Shown here piece by piece: positions 17,072-26,660 of a stretch of 39,432 nucleotides of DNA. Source of the DNA: Metabacillus rhizolycopersici (lineage in GTDB: Bacteria; Bacillota; Bacilli; Bacillales; Bacillaceae); assembly GCF_020075705.1 (NCBI RefSeq), contig NZ_JAIQUM010000049.1, positions 1 through 39,432 on the forward strand. The letters are read 5' to 3'. Every line of letters starts with the position of its first letter. The first letter of the stretch is position 1. A program made the translations under genes and the position numbers. The notes under the pieces are model-generated. The model did not search any database, was not told the DNA's origin, and saw nothing but the letters and a program-made list of their open reading frames with translations.

Positions 17072-17889
17072 TTCCTTAAAAAGCTTGGGGTTGTATTAAA
17101 CCAATTTCGACAAATAATACGATGACATTCTGCAAATATGTTTTCAATCATTTGTGTCGAATTCGCTAAAATCCGGACAGTAAACCCTGGTACATGTAGG
17201 GACGATAAGCCAATTTTATATTCCTTTGTATTCAGATCAATCGAAGAATAGATCTGATCTAACAACTCACTATTTGTCTGTTCTCCCACAACAATCATTG
17301 AGCCTAAATGTGTATAGCCCTCCATGAAACCAATAGCAGTCATATTTTGAGATCCCGGATTTAATTTTATATGATCATAAACCACTAGCTCATTTTCCAT
17401 ATAAATTTCATTCATTAATTGAAGCATGTCATAGCTAAATCGATCACCATTAGGAGACCACCCAGGCGTAAGGATATCGGAATATAACAACGTAGCGCTT
17501 TTATCCATATGTATAATATTTTTTTGTTTATACCGTGCATTTTGATAGGCAATAAGTGGATCAGGAATATATTCTAAATAACTTCCTTCTTTAAGCGTTA
17601 TTTCAGTTTCCTGATACACAGGTTGATTAGGTGTCTTATATATTTTCGTTGCCGATTGTGTCGTTAACGTTAGACGGGCCCGTTCCTTTAATGAAATTTC
17701 CAATTGGTAACGATCTCCATCTAAATAGCCTCCACCTGGGTTTAAAAGATAATAACAAGCCTGACCAGAATCATCATGATAAATCGGTCGCATGACTTTA
17801 AACGCGCCCTGGAAATACACATTTTTTGGAATGGTTTTCCCTTTTTTATCCTCCACTTCTAATCGTAAAGATCCAGTCCAGTCCGCCAT
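17065..17889 (-). CDS. ureD: Urease accessory protein UreD (UreH)
   Basis: 274-residue scaffold protein that binds apo-urease and, with UreF and UreG, delivers nickel to the active site. Family features include the LNPGGGYLDGDRYQL block near residue 48, TTQSATKIYKTP near residue 76 and YLEYIPDPLIAYQNARYKQ near residue 104. It is the last gene of the operon; its ATG is one base past the ureG stop, so translation is probably coupled. Length is typical. It has no membrane segment and acts in the cytoplasm. Confidence 0.95.
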   Translation of the reverse strand: MADWTGSLRLEVEDKKGKTIPKNVYFQGAFKVMRPIYHDDSGQACYYLLNPGGGYLDGDRYQLEISLKERARLTLTTQSATKIYKTPNQPVYQETEITLKEGSYLEYIPDPLIAYQNARYKQKNIIHMDKSATLLYSDILTPGWSPNGDRFSYDMLQLMNEIYMENELVVYDHIKLNPGSQNMTAIGFMEGYTHLGSMIVVGEQTNSELLDQIYSSIDLNTKEYKIGLSSLHVPGFTVRILANSTQMIENIFAECHRIICRNWFNTTPSFLRKY

Positions 17890-17890
17890 C

Positions 17891-18502
17891 TTAACCCAAT
17901 CCTTTTAAAAGTACATTCTGCTTAATCCAGTCGATCACTTTGTCTAGCCCTGTGTTATCTTTTAAATTTGTAAACACAAACGGTTTATCCCCACGGAAAA
18001 CCTTTGTATCTGCTTCCATTACTTCTAGGCTTGCTCCAACAAAAGGTGCTAAATCTGTTTTATTAATGATAAATAAATCAGATTTAATCATCCCTTGCCC
18101 ACCTTTTCGGGGGATTTTTTCACCTTGGGCGACATCAATAATATAAATGGAAAAATCAACAAGTTCTGGGCTAAATGTAGCGGCAAGATTATCACCACCA
18201 CTTTCAACGAAAATTAGTTGGACATCTGGATGCTTCTCGATTAATTCATCGATTGCGGCAAAATTCATTGAAGCATCTTCCCGAATTGCAGTGTGGGGGC
18301 ACCCACCTGTTTCAACACCAATAATTCGGTCTGCTGGTAACACACCATTTTGCATTAAAAATTTAGCATCTTCTTTTGTATAAATATCGTTCGTCACTAC
18401 AGCCATGCTAATTTCACCATTCAACTGGCGTGTCAACTTTTCGACTAACATTGTTTTTCCAGCCCCAACAGGTCCCCCTACGCCAATCTTAATTGGTCCC
18501 AT
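17891..18502 (-). CDS. ureG: Urease accessory GTPase UreG
   Basis: SIMIBI-class GTPase that powers nickel insertion into urease. The P-loop GGPVGAGKT is at residues ~8-16, and NDIYTKED, the metal-binding CPH motif ([13 protein letters not shown]) and the [15 protein letters not shown] block are all present. The guanine specificity motif is NKTD. ATG 18502 follows AGGAAG by 8 nt and gives the usual 203-residue UreG; the longer open frame to 18538 adds 12 unconserved residues and is not preferred. It lies between ureF (58-nt gap) and ureD. Confidence 0.97.
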   Translation of the reverse strand: MGPIKIGVGGPVGAGKTMLVEKLTRQLNGEISMAVVTNDIYTKEDAKFLMQNGVLPADRIIGVETGGCPHTAIREDASMNFAAIDELIEKHPDVQLIFVESGGDNLAATFSPELVDFSIYIIDVAQGEKIPRKGGQGMIKSDLFIINKTDLAPFVGASLEVMEADTKVFRGDKPFVFTNLKDNTGLDKVIDWIKQNVLLKGLG

Positions 18503-18560
18503 AAAAAGCACTTCCTTTCTTTCTGTTAAAAGAAACATTCCCTCAGAAAATAATCTATGA

Positions 18561-19247
18561 TTAAGACATAAAAATACGTATATTTACCCGTTCATGTTTC
18601 ATTTGTGCTAACTCAAGCCCAGGTGAAACAATCCCAAAATCACTTTCATCCAAGTGCTGAATTTTTTCAGTTGCAGCAACTAGTGCACCCTGGAACTCCT
18701 GAATAATTTTTTGCCCTGCAGTCTGACCAAGTGGAATTGCGCGGACAGCATTTTGAACAAGACTTGAAATGCAAGAATACAAATAATATAACGTTGTCGA
18801 TGTTTTTAATACACCAAGATGATGCCCAACCATCGTAAAAACAATTGCCGGATGGCCAAAAGACTGCTTCATTTTTAGACGTTCTCTGTATAACGAAAGG
18901 GCACGTATCTCATATAAAGATTCCACTAGGTTTAACATACGATCTCCCATTCTTTGCGTCCCTTCTCTCGTTTCACGCGGTAGATTCTGGACGTTCAACA
19001 TACGGTCTAACTTCCACACCTTTTGAAAATCTTCTTTTTCTAACGCTTCATATACGATGCGACAAGCTAGCCCATCTGAATAGATAAGCTGCTCATCTAA
19101 ATAAACACGAAGCCATTGTAAGAACGTTGCGGAATCACGCACGATATCTTCTTGAATATACGTTTCAAGACCATATGAATGACTAAACGCACCCGTTGGA
19201 AAGTTAGAGTCACATAATTGAAATAATGAAAGAATAGAATTATCCAT
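18561..19247 (-). CDS. ureF: Urease accessory protein UreF
   Basis: 228-residue all-helical protein that dimerises, bridges UreD and UreG, and gates GTP hydrolysis during nickel transfer. Conserved stretches seen are [21 protein letters not shown] at the N-terminus, [13 protein letters not shown] near residue 175 and the C-terminal [21 protein letters not shown]. The start overlaps the ureE stop by 8 nt. Length and motifs are intact. Confidence 0.95.
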   Translation of the reverse strand: MDNSILSLFQLCDSNFPTGAFSHSYGLETYIQEDIVRDSATFLQWLRVYLDEQLIYSDGLACRIVYEALEKEDFQKVWKLDRMLNVQNLPRETREGTQRMGDRMLNLVESLYEIRALSLYRERLKMKQSFGHPAIVFTMVGHHLGVLKTSTTLYYLYSCISSLVQNAVRAIPLGQTAGQKIIQEFQGALVAATEKIQHLDESDFGIVSPGLELAQMKHERVNIRIFMS

Positions 19248-19695
19248 GACTATGTCCTATATGGCGAAATGCCTGTTTCACTTTCCGATCTTCTCGTCTA
19301 TAAGGAATTTGAAGCTCCTGCAATAATTCTTCTACAAGATAATCATACTGTACCAGCATCTCATTTTCTTCAAACTGTGCAGGAAGATGACGATTTCCTA
19401 ATTGATGGGCAATCGTTCCCATTTCATTTAAGCTACGGGGACAAATAATCAATAGATCATCTGATACGACGTCTATTACAATCATATTTTTATCATCCAT
19501 ATATAAAACATCGCCAGCAACGAGGTCACGAGGACTTTTTAAACGAATCCCAATTTCTTTGCCATGGTCTGTTTTAACCCTTTGAATACGTTTTACTAGA
19601 TGAGCACTTTCAAGATATACCTTTTCAATATGCCGTTTTTCAATTTCTGCTTTTTTCATATTTTCAATATTTGTCACAACTTCTTCAACTATCAA
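19240..19695 (-). CDS. ureE: Urease accessory nickel chaperone UreE
   Basis: Metallochaperone that carries nickel to the UreDFG-urease complex. It has an N-terminal peptide-binding domain and a C-terminal metal-binding domain (the [19 protein letters not shown] block), ending in a short His tail (HIGHSHG) rather than the long poly-His tail of some species. TTG 19695 follows GAGGTGA and lies 10 nt after the ureC stop, giving 151 residues. The longer frame to 19755 would overlap ureC and is not preferred. Confidence 0.93.
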   Translation of the reverse strand: MIVEEVVTNIENMKKAEIEKRHIEKVYLESAHLVKRIQRVKTDHGKEIGIRLKSPRDLVAGDVLYMDDKNMIVIDVVSDDLLIICPRSLNEMGTIAHQLGNRHLPAQFEENEMLVQYDYLVEELLQELQIPYRREDRKVKQAFRHIGHSHG

Positions 19696-19705
19696 TACTT
19701 TCACC

Positions 19706-21418
19706 TCAAAACAGGAAATATCGTTGTCCCATAGGTACCTTTTCAACAGGTTCACACGTGATTAATTCCCCATTTACTTTCACCTCATACGTTTGTGGAT
19801 CAACGGTTATGTCAGGAGTTTCTGAATTTAACTTCATATCCTTTTTCGTTAATTTTCGAATCCCACCGACAGGCAGGATCATTTTTTCTAATCCTAGTTT
19901 TTCGTGGACTTTATCATCAAAAGCAGCTTGTGAAATAAACGTGATTGAACTTTTTGACAAAGCCTTTCCTACTTGTGCATACATCGGTCGATAAATAACC
20001 GGCTGTGGGGTTGGAATCGATGCATTCGCATCTCCCATTAAACCTTCCACGACCAAACCGTTTTTTAGAATCATTTCCGGCTTCACTCCGAAAAATGCTG
20101 GTGACCAAATGACAAGATCAGCTATTTTCCCTACTTCTACAGAACCGACATACTCAGAAATTCCATGGGTAATTGCAGGGTTGATTGTATATTTTGCTAC
20201 ATATCGCTTTGCACGATTGTTATCAGAAAACTCGCTATCCCCTTGCATTGCTCCCCGTTGCTTTTTCATTTTGTCCGCCGTTTGCCACGTCCGTAAAACC
20301 ACTTCGCCAACCCGTCCCATTGCTTGGGCATCTGAGCTAACCATACTAAATACACCCATATCTTGAAGGATATCCTCAGCTGCAATGGTCTCTTTTCTAA
20401 TACGCGAATCAGCAAAAGCAAGGTCTTCTGGAATAGATGGATTTAAATGATGACAAACCATTAACATATCTAAATGCTCATCTACTGTATTGACCGTATA
20501 GGGCAGAGTAGGATTTGTCGATGATGGAAGAACATTCATAAAGCTTGCTGATTTAATTAAATCTGGAGCATGCCCCCCACCAGCACCTTCTGTATGATAC
20601 ATATGAATGACCCGATCTTTAATAGCTGCCATTGTATTTTCCATAAACCCACCTTCATTTAAGGTGTCAGCATGAACCGCTACTTGTATATCATATTTAT
20701 CAGCAACTCGTAACGAATAATCAAGTGCAGAAGTTGTAGCTCCCCAGTCTTCATGGACTTTCAGGCCGATTGCACCCGCACGAATCTGTTCTGCAAGTGG
20801 CTCTTCTGCTGCAGCTTGTCCTTTTCCAGAGAAGCCAACATTTATCGGTAACCCTTCAGCCGCTTCTAGCATTCGATGAATATTCCATGCCCCAGGCGTA
20901 ACCGTTGTAGCTTTTGAACCTGCAGCAGGACCTGTTCCTCCTCCTATTAGCGTTGTAAGTCCAGAAGAAAGGGCAGTTTCAATTTGAGTAGGATTAATAA
21001 AATGAACGTGTGTGTCAATTCCTCCAGCAGTGACAATCATGCCCTCTCCTGCAATGATTTCTGTCGATGCTCCAATAACAATGTCAACATTATCCATTAT
21101 TAATGGGTTACCAGCTTTTCCAATCCCAGCAATTTTTCCGTCACGGATGCCGATGTCTGCTTTATAAATTCCGGTATAATCTAAAATGACAGCATTTGTT
21201 ATGACAACATCTGGGACCCCATCATCACGTGTTACAAGTGGGTGTTGTCCCATACCGTCGCGAATAACCTTGCCGCCGCCAAATACGACTTCTTCACCAT
21301 ATGTCGTATAATCTTTTTCAACTTGGATGAATAAGTCCGTATCAGCTAACCGAATAGCATCACCGGTAGTTGGACCATACATTTGAACATATTGTTTTCT
21401 CGACATCTTAAAACTCAT
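19706..21418 (-). CDS. ureC: Urease subunit alpha (catalytic)
   Basis: Dinuclear-nickel amidohydrolase that splits urea to ammonia and carbamate. With the start at ATG 21418 (ATGA overlap with the ureB stop) the protein has 570 residues. The nickel ligands fall where Sporosarcina numbering puts them: His137/His139 (IDTHVHF), the carbamylated Lys and next His in GLKVHEDWG, His in [12 protein letters not shown] and [12 protein letters not shown], and the late Asp in SSDAQAMGR. The flap Cys-His is in [13 protein letters not shown]. All catalytic residues are intact. An alternative start 3 codons upstream (21427) is less likely. Confidence 0.98.
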   Translation of the reverse strand: MSFKMSRKQYVQMYGPTTGDAIRLADTDLFIQVEKDYTTYGEEVVFGGGKVIRDGMGQHPLVTRDDGVPDVVITNAVILDYTGIYKADIGIRDGKIAGIGKAGNPLIMDNVDIVIGASTEIIAGEGMIVTAGGIDTHVHFINPTQIETALSSGLTTLIGGGTGPAAGSKATTVTPGAWNIHRMLEAAEGLPINVGFSGKGQAAAEEPLAEQIRAGAIGLKVHEDWGATTSALDYSLRVADKYDIQVAVHADTLNEGGFMENTMAAIKDRVIHMYHTEGAGGGHAPDLIKSASFMNVLPSSTNPTLPYTVNTVDEHLDMLMVCHHLNPSIPEDLAFADSRIRKETIAAEDILQDMGVFSMVSSDAQAMGRVGEVVLRTWQTADKMKKQRGAMQGDSEFSDNNRAKRYVAKYTINPAITHGISEYVGSVEVGKIADLVIWSPAFFGVKPEMILKNGLVVEGLMGDANASIPTPQPVIYRPMYAQVGKALSKSSITFISQAAFDDKVHEKLGLEKMILPVGGIRKLTKKDMKLNSETPDITVDPQTYEVKVNGELITCEPVEKVPMGQRYFLF

Positions 21419-21738
21419 TTTTTGCACCCGCTTTCGACCGAGCCATCTGTTTTGTTATTAAATCCATAAACTCGCTGTTCCCCAGCGAAACAAACCAGCT
21501 CTACTTCCTTTTCATCGCCAGGTTCAAAACGCACTGCAGCACCTGCAGGAATATTTAAACGTTTACCAAATCCTTCATCTCTTTTGAAGTGAAGTGCTTC
21601 ATTGACTTCATAAAAATGAAAATGCGACCCAACTTGTACGGGACGGTCACCAGTATTGGTCACAAATACCTTGCTTATAACTCTTCCATCATTAATAATA
21701 ATTTCTTCATCTTTTAAAATTAATTGTCCTGGTTCCAT
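21415..21738 (-). CDS. ureB: Urease subunit beta
   Basis: 107-residue structural subunit of the (alpha-beta-gamma)3 urease typical of bacteria with three separate chains. The family core [15 protein letters not shown] and the [17 protein letters not shown] stretch are clear. The gene starts 22 nt after ureA and its stop overlaps the ureC start. The C-terminus ends SVESGCKK. Confidence 0.96.
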   Translation of the reverse strand: MEPGQLILKDEEIIINDGRVISKVFVTNTGDRPVQVGSHFHFYEVNEALHFKRDEGFGKRLNIPAGAAVRFEPGDEKEVELVCFAGEQRVYGFNNKTDGSVESGCKK

Positions 21739-21760
21739 TTGAGTATGCCCCCTACACCTT

Positions 21761-22063
21761 TTATCTTACTGGATTATGAACCGTTACTAGTTTTGTACCA
21801 TCAGGAAACGTTGCTTCTACTTGAATATCATAAATAATCTCCGGGATACCTTCCATCACATCTTCACTCGATAAAATCGTTGTACCGAACTCCATCAATT
21901 CTGCGACTGTTTTTCCATCACGTGCACCTTCTAGTACTTCATATGTAATGAGTGCAACCGCTTCTGGATAATTTAATTTCAAGCCTCTTTCTTTTCGCCG
22001 TTTTGCAAGATCTGCAGCGACTACAATCATGAGCTTGTCTATCTCACGAGGTAACAATTGCAT
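21761..22063 (-). CDS. ureA: Urease subunit gamma
   Basis: 100-residue gamma chain and first gene of the operon. The N-terminus [27 protein letters not shown] and the C-terminal [14 protein letters not shown] are family hallmarks. The ATG follows GGAGGG (22068-22073 region). No separate promoter gene lies upstream; the 420-nt gap to the divergent urea transporter holds a dyad at 22120-22151 and repeat R2. Confidence 0.97.
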   Translation of the reverse strand: MQLLPREIDKLMIVVAADLAKRRKERGLKLNYPEAVALITYEVLEGARDGKTVAELMEFGTTILSSEDVMEGIPEIIYDIQVEATFPDGTKLVTVHNPVR

Positions 22064-22119
22064 GGAAAACCCTCCTTATTTGAATTGTTTTTTCTATATT
22101 CATAATTGACTACTCATCA

Positions 22120-22151
22120 GATAAATTTACCCATATTATGTTAAATTTATC
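22120..22151. promoter_or_regulatory. Perfect 10-bp dyad upstream of ureA, candidate operator
   Basis: GATAAATTTA, a 12-nt spacer and TAAATTTATC form a perfect inverted repeat, 57 nt upstream of the ureA start. Centre-to-centre distance is about two helical turns, which suits a dimeric regulator. It does not match the GlnR/TnrA (TGTNA-N7-TNACA), CodY or nikR-operator sequences as I know them. Confidence 0.55.
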
Positions 22152-22250
22152 CGTTTAGTTCACAATTATTTTCCCATCACAAACATTAAGATGATGTAAA
22201 CAGAATAATCTAAGAAGTTTTTGACCTTAAAGGAAATGAGAAATATAAAG

Positions 22251-22404
22251 AAGACTTCCATCAGTGGAGGTTTTCTTTCATCCCTCACTGATGGTTAGTT
22301 CACACTTATCGGACCTTTACGGGCAGTTCATCTCCCACCTATCTTCTTTATACACTCACAATCCTGAGGTCGGGGTCTTACTGCCCGTTAAGAGTGGGAT
22401 AAAT
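22251..22404 (+). repeat. Dispersed 154-nt structured repeat, copy R2
   Basis: Same start (AAGACTTCCATCAG) and end (GTGGGATAAAT) as R1, and the same length. The 5' hairpin pairs CCATCAGTG with CACTGATGG. The 9-bp long-range stem ACGGGCAGT/ACTGCCCGT (22318-22326 with 22381-22389, approximately) is unchanged between copies, while many loop positions differ. It lies between ureA and the urea transporter on the plus strand, without an open reading frame that looks real. Confidence 0.85.
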
Positions 22405-22484
22405 TTCTTCATGTGTATTTATGGAAATAATACAAAGACTAAGGATGCTTTTTAAATTACGGAAGAAACAAAGGGGAAGGTATT

Positions 22485-23429
22485 ATGGAAATGAAACATC
22501 AAATCACATCACAAGAAAATAACTTCGTTTTTTTGTTGAAAACATCACTAAAAGGAATCTCCCAAGTCATACTAATTGAAAATGTGATTACTGGATTCAT
22601 TATTCTATTAGCGATATCTATTTCATCTATATTATTAGGAATCATAACTCTATTATCAGCCGTCATTGGTACACTTATTGGTAAATCCTTAGGTGCAGAT
22701 GAAGATATTTTGAATCAGGGTTTATTCGGGTATAACTCCGTCCTAACTGGAATGGCGTTAGCATTATTTTTAAGTGGGCCTTCTCATTGGATAATAGCAT
22801 TAGCGGGTGCTGCGATAACGGCCATTTTCACGGCCTCTATGATGCATTTAATGAAAAAGATGGAGCTCCCAATCTTAACATTCCCCTTTATCCTGACGAC
22901 ATGGTTTATGCTTCTTGTTTCATATCGATTGACAGCATTTACACTATCTCCAGAACTAGTTCCTCAAAGTTTAGCCCAATGGGAATTAGACATAGCAGGT
23001 GAAGTCAATTGGATACAGGGAAGTTTTAATGGGGTTAGTCAAATCTTTTTCTTAGATAATCCCATCTCTGGAGCCCTCCTCTTTCTTGCAGTCTTTTGGG
23101 CCGATTGGAAGATTGGAGTTTATGCCATTTTAGGAAATGCCGTTTCCCTCATCACTTCGTATGGACTAGGTGGGGAACACTCGTTGATTTTTATCGGGCT
23201 TTACGGGTACAATGCAATTTTGACAATAATAGCTGTATCAACCTTTTATAAAAATGAAGAGAATCGCTTTGCCTTATTATCTGGAATCATTGCAGCTAGT
23301 TTAACCGTACTCGCTACAGCAAGTGTTAGCTCATGGCTTTTACCATTTGGACTACCTACCTTAACAATGCCGTTTGTTATTGTCACATGGATTTTTTTAG
23401 GCGCAAGAAAAGTTCTCCCCCTGCTATAA
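22485..23429 (+). CDS. Urea transporter (UT family)
   Basis: 314-residue membrane protein with about ten transmembrane segments in two homologous halves, as in the trimeric UT/SLC14 urea channels. The repeated signature appears as GLFGYNSVLTGMAL near residue 80 and GLYGYNAILTIIAV near residue 245, and the NPISGALLF motif is near residue 190. ATG 22485 follows GGGGAAGG. It is divergent from the urease operon, so urea uptake and hydrolysis are side by side. An alternative start two codons later (MKHQ) is possible. Confidence 0.9.
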   Translation: MEMKHQITSQENNFVFLLKTSLKGISQVILIENVITGFIILLAISISSILLGIITLLSAVIGTLIGKSLGADEDILNQGLFGYNSVLTGMALALFLSGPSHWIIALAGAAITAIFTASMMHLMKKMELPILTFPFILTTWFMLLVSYRLTAFTLSPELVPQSLAQWELDIAGEVNWIQGSFNGVSQIFFLDNPISGALLFLAVFWADWKIGVYAILGNAVSLITSYGLGGEHSLIFIGLYGYNAILTIIAVSTFYKNEENRFALLSGIIAASLTVLATASVSSWLLPFGLPTLTMPFVIVTWIFLGARKVLPLL

Positions 23430-23439
23430 TTCCGGATGA

Positions 23440-23600
23440 AAGGCTGTCTTTGTATCTTTTCATTAACGAAATTACCTTTTTTAGGTATCGGACACCTTTT
23501 CTACTTCTTTCGTTACCGCATTCGTCTTTTTTCCCGGGTAGCGGGCACATTTGACCTTCTTTCGTTATTGTCATCCTCCTTTTTCCTAGTTCCCGTTCAT
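23440..23600 (-). repeat. Two imperfect ~52-bp repeat units downstream of the urea transporter
   Basis: On the minus strand the unit TAACGAAAGAAG ... GTGYCCGMTACC ... AAAAAAG occurs twice, with exact 12-mer anchors at 23567-23556 and 23515-23504 (period 52). Open frames across it on both strands look like by-products of the repeat. The 456-nt gap 23430-23885 holds this repeat and the terminator at 23801 and no gene I can support. Confidence 0.65.
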
Positions 23601-23800
23601 GATCGATCTTCTTTAAGCGATTAATCATAATTGGAATGTATTTTAATCAGTTTCTTAACGGGCTCAACAAAAGAGCTTGGGAATAGCTGCTTAAAAAGTG
23701 AGTCCTATTTTATAAGAAAACCAATTCAGTTTTAATCAAAAACGTTAACATTTTGCTGTCAATAAGCTTCAACATGCTCGAAAATTCTTCGTATAATAAC

Positions 23801-23846
23801 GAAATGACATATGCCAACGCATACGTCATTTCTTATGTCATTTTAT
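23801..23846 (+). terminator. Hairpin terminator in the gap after the urea transporter
   Basis: GAAATGACATATGC (23801-23814) pairs with GCATACGTCATTTC (23819-23832) with one mismatch, and a T-rich stretch follows on the plus strand. It is about 370 nt past the transporter stop. Confidence 0.6.
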
Positions 23847-23885
23847 TGTTTAGCACCTAATGCATCGGTTGCTTACTTTAAATGA

Positions 23886-24101
23886 TCAATGTATAAGTTT
23901 TTGCATGACGTCATGAACCTTTTCTTCAACTTGTTGAAGATGATCCTCATCAAGTTTATTATGAGGCTGCGGATGGAACCACTTAATTTCTCCTTCGTGA
24001 AAAATTCCTTGGTAACTATCGCCTGCAATGTTTAGCTGGAACTGGTGCCGTTCATGAACTTGATCTTCAAACAAATGCTTGACTTCGAAATTCTCAAACA
24101 A
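23886..24101 (-). CDS. Small YheE-like protein (DUF5342-like)
   Basis: 71-residue soluble acidic protein. TTG 24101 is 8 nt after GGAGG, which lies inside the longer open frame (24116), so the shorter start is chosen. The middle GDSYQGIFHEGEIKWFHPQPHN and the C-terminal VEEKVHDVMQKL resemble the Bacillus YheE family (short protein ending in a His/Glu-rich helix). I am only fairly sure of that family; function is unknown. It is monocistronic. Confidence 0.6.
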   Translation of the reverse strand: MFENFEVKHLFEDQVHERHQFQLNIAGDSYQGIFHEGEIKWFHPQPHNKLDEDHLQQVEEKVHDVMQKLIH

Positions 24102-24203
24102 TCTTAAAACCTCCAATATTTTATTAGTGCTTATCTAGCATAATAGATTCCATCCTAAAAACGAAAAAACGCTAAATAATTCAAACCTTACTGGTCTGAA
24201 TTA

Positions 24204-24488
24204 CTACGCTAATAATAAAACAATGCAAAGCACTAATGTACCAATAACGATTAAAATAGAGCCTATTAAAGAGCTACTTAAGTACAGGGATTGAATAGGA
24301 ATCATTTCTAACATATTCTTCTCTACATTTTTATACATACTTTCATCAGGATTTGAGTGTTTTGCTAATTCAGCCTGTACGTTAAGTTTCACTTTTATAT
24401 TATGGAGTTTTTCATCTACAAGCTTAGGTAATGCCATGATTAATAAGGCAATTATCCAGATAAAAATTGGGACCAATAACCAAATCAA
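24204..24488 (-). CDS. Small two-helix membrane protein, unknown
   Basis: 94 residues with hydrophobic segments at about 1-20 (WLLVPIFIWIIALLIMAL) and 68-93, joined by a charged ~45-residue loop (KLVDEKLHNIKVKLN...). The TTG start follows AAGGTGA. The start site lies right behind the stop of the possible lipoprotein frame at 24494, so the two may be one transcript. No family recognised. Confidence 0.6.
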   Translation of the reverse strand: MIWLLVPIFIWIIALLIMALPKLVDEKLHNIKVKLNVQAELAKHSNPDESMYKNVEKNMLEMIPIQSLYLSSSLIGSILIVIGTLVLCIVLLLA

Positions 24489-24493
24489 CTATT

Positions 24494-24706
24494 TCACCTT
24501 ATTTCAAGGAATGTAGTACTCAGATAGATGGTGGGAAAATGTGAGATACATGAAACGTCACTCATTCTTATATCAATGTGTTTATTATTTTCTTCCGTTT
24601 TACCTGTTATTATCTGAATCATTCTAGAAGGTGTGCACCCGGACAATGTTAGGAGATGAACAAGGACAGACAAGAAAACCATTACTTTTTCAACAAATCC
24701 CGTCAC
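24494..24706 (-). CDS. Possible small lipoprotein, unknown
   Basis: 70-codon frame whose N-terminus has a hydrophobic run ending in LTLSGC, a lipobox-like sequence (Cys near residue 24). The rest is short and unremarkable. The start is doubtful: AAGGAGT directly abuts the GTG at 24706, and an internal ATG at 24682 has only a weak site. Its stop overlaps the ribosome binding site of the next gene. It may be real or chance. Confidence 0.35.
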   Translation of the reverse strand: MTGFVEKVMVFLSVLVHLLTLSGCTPSRMIQIITGKTEENNKHIDIRMSDVSCISHFPTIYLSTTFLEIR

Positions 24707-24951
24707 TCCTTATATCGCTACCTTCAAGTAGTTTGTTCAATTTTCAAGTCATTATACATCATCATCATGAATCGAGCATTCGCTGATTTTTAAAAAAGTA
24801 ACGCAGGACATAAAAATAAAAACAAAAAATTTTCGCTTTCTTATCTTTTAAAAAAGACCAGACTTCACCAACCTCCTCCTATCGGATCGTTTACAAAATA
24901 ATACGATAGCGGAAGTCAAGAAATCTGATCTTTATAGACGATTCATTAATA

Positions 24952-25548
24952 TTATTTAAATTCAACCACACGATGACAAAGCCTTTGCATTAGCTTAGCC
25001 TCGTGGCTCACCACGATGATTCCCATCTCTCTCTTTTTGGCGATTTCCAATACGGCATGCCAAATTTGAGCTTGTGTAATTGCATCAAGCATAGTAGTCA
25101 TTTCATCCGCAATAAGAAATGTTGTTTTTGATCCTAACGCACGCGCAACACAAAAACGTTGCAGCTCTCCCCCAGACAACTCATTGGGCCAGCGTGTAAG
25201 CCATTCCTCCTCAATTCCTAAGGACGATAGCAACTCACTATCAATCCGCCCTGCCTCACCAAGAACCTTTTTCATTTTCCAGTGAGGATTTACTGCTTTT
25301 TCTGGATGCTGAAAAACTAATTGTACTGGCTGATACCCTTTCTTCGATATTACAGATCCGCCAATCGTAATTCTACCTTCTACAGGCTTCTCTAATCCTG
25401 CTAATATTTTACAAAAGGTTGTTTTCCCACGTCCACTCGGTCCTGTGAGTCCAACAACTTCTCCTGGCTCAAGAGTAAAATTGATTCCTTGAAATAGCCA
25501 TGGTCCATTCCCATAGCGAAAGCTAATGTCTTTTGCTTCAAGTTGCAT
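24952..25548 (-). CDS. nikE: Nickel ABC transporter ATP-binding protein NikE-like
   Basis: 198-residue ABC ATPase. Walker A is GPSGRGKTT (residues ~36-44), the signature LSGGELQRFCVARAL, Walker B LIADEMT and the H-loop VVSHEA. It is short for the peptide/nickel family and lacks the C-terminal zinc-cysteine extension present in its partner. The start overlaps the nikD stop by 11 nt. With NikD it would energise nickel (or metallophore) import through NikBC; the nearby nikR and urease argue for nickel. Confidence 0.85.
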   Translation of the reverse strand: MQLEAKDISFRYGNGPWLFQGINFTLEPGEVVGLTGPSGRGKTTFCKILAGLEKPVEGRITIGGSVISKKGYQPVQLVFQHPEKAVNPHWKMKKVLGEAGRIDSELLSSLGIEEEWLTRWPNELSGGELQRFCVARALGSKTTFLIADEMTTMLDAITQAQIWHAVLEIAKKREMGIIVVSHEAKLMQRLCHRVVEFK

Positions 25549-26461
25549 GGATACACCTCACCATTCCATCCCGCAATTTTCGCATTTCTGGTTGTGCTAG
25601 TCCACATTTGGGAGTAGCCTTTTCACAACGAGGCGCAAACAAACAGCCTGGTGGTAAAGAACTTGGATGGGGCTGCGAGCCTGGAATTGGGATAAAATCA
25701 TTTTGTGGTAATGCCCTCCATAAAGCCTTACTATATGGATGCCGTAATAATTCACCATCACCTGTAAAGTTATCAACAGGAGCTACTTCTACCGTAGTGC
25801 CTGCATAAAATACAGCAATTTTATCAGCAATTTTTAAAGCTGATTCAATATCATGGGTAATGAGCATAACTGCACAGCCATTATCTGCGAACTCCCTAAA
25901 ATTATTTAAAGCTTCGTCTATAACAACTGGATCAAGTCCTGGTGTAGGCTCATCCGCAATAATTACTTTTGCTCCACTTACCATTGCCGTAGATAATAAG
26001 GTTCTTCTCGCCATACCTCCAGAAAGTTGAAAGGGATACATGTTCTCAACATCTGGTTTCAGATGATACCTTTCAAAAACCTTCCGTTGTGCTAGTACCG
26101 CATCTCCATCATTTACCGATGTGCGAACTTGCTTTCCGACACGCATAAGTGGATCAAGATAATTTACAGATTGTGGAACAAGTGCGATTTCCTTCCCACG
26201 TAAGGAAATTTGTCGCTTTAAAGTAAGTTCTTCTCCAGCATATTTCATTGTTCCACTCATAATCGCATTGCTTGGGAGTATACCCAAAATAGCATGAGCT
26301 AACAAACTTTTTCCTGAACCACTTGCTCCCACAACCGCAAGGATTTCGCCAGCAAAAAGAGAAATGTTTAAACTAGAGATAACCTGATGATTTTTTTGTT
26401 TTAGTCCTACTGTATATTGTTGAAATGAAATCGATAAATCTTCTACTTCAAGTATAGGCAT
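25538..26461 (-). CDS. nikD: Nickel ABC transporter ATP-binding protein NikD-like
   Basis: 307-residue ATPase of the dipeptide/oligopeptide/nickel importer family. Walker A GASGSGKS is near residue 42, the signature is LSGGMARR, Walker B VIIADEPT and the H-loop LITHDIE. The C-terminal oligo_HPY-type tail has Cys in GCLFAPRCEKATPKCG, typical of DppD/NikD/OppD. It is separated from nikC by about 200 nt holding a dispersed repeat, but is on the same strand. Substrate by context: nickel. Confidence 0.87.
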   Translation of the reverse strand: MPILEVEDLSISFQQYTVGLKQKNHQVISSLNISLFAGEILAVVGASGSGKSLLAHAILGILPSNAIMSGTMKYAGEELTLKRQISLRGKEIALVPQSVNYLDPLMRVGKQVRTSVNDGDAVLAQRKVFERYHLKPDVENMYPFQLSGGMARRTLLSTAMVSGAKVIIADEPTPGLDPVVIDEALNNFREFADNGCAVMLITHDIESALKIADKIAVFYAGTTVEVAPVDNFTGDGELLRHPYSKALWRALPQNDFIPIPGSQPHPSSLPPGCLFAPRCEKATPKCGLAQPEMRKLRDGMVRCIHAT

Positions 26462-26481
26462 CTGTTAACCTCCCCATAAAG

Positions 26482-26602
26482 AAAAGCGCAAGCGCCTTGT
26501 TCAGCCTCGGGCAAATAAGACGCTTTTGAATAGAAGGTGTACTTTGCCTTCAATTCAAAAGTGGCTTAGACCCAAGAGGGGCTGGACGCTTGCACTGGAC
26601 AC
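26482..26602 (-). repeat. Dispersed AAAGCGCAAGCGCC-type repeat, long copy
   Basis: Starts AAAAGCGCAAGCGCCTTG and ends GGACGCTTGCACTGGAC, the same ends as 13797-13845 but with a longer middle that has its own internal fold. It sits inside the nik operon between nikC and nikD, so it was probably inserted there. Strand is arbitrary. Confidence 0.75.
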
Positions 26603-26660
26603 AAAAACTAAGTCAAAAAACTTATACTTTCTGGTCTCTTAAAAAACGTAATATTTCGAT

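Noticed and set aside
22264..22455. 63-codon plus-strand frame over R2
   Set aside because: It runs across the structured repeat and its stem halves, with no recognisable protein content.
23383..23628. Overlapping frames on both strands after the urea transporter
   Set aside because: They follow the 52-bp repeat units and overlap the transporter's 3' end; no ribosome binding site or family.
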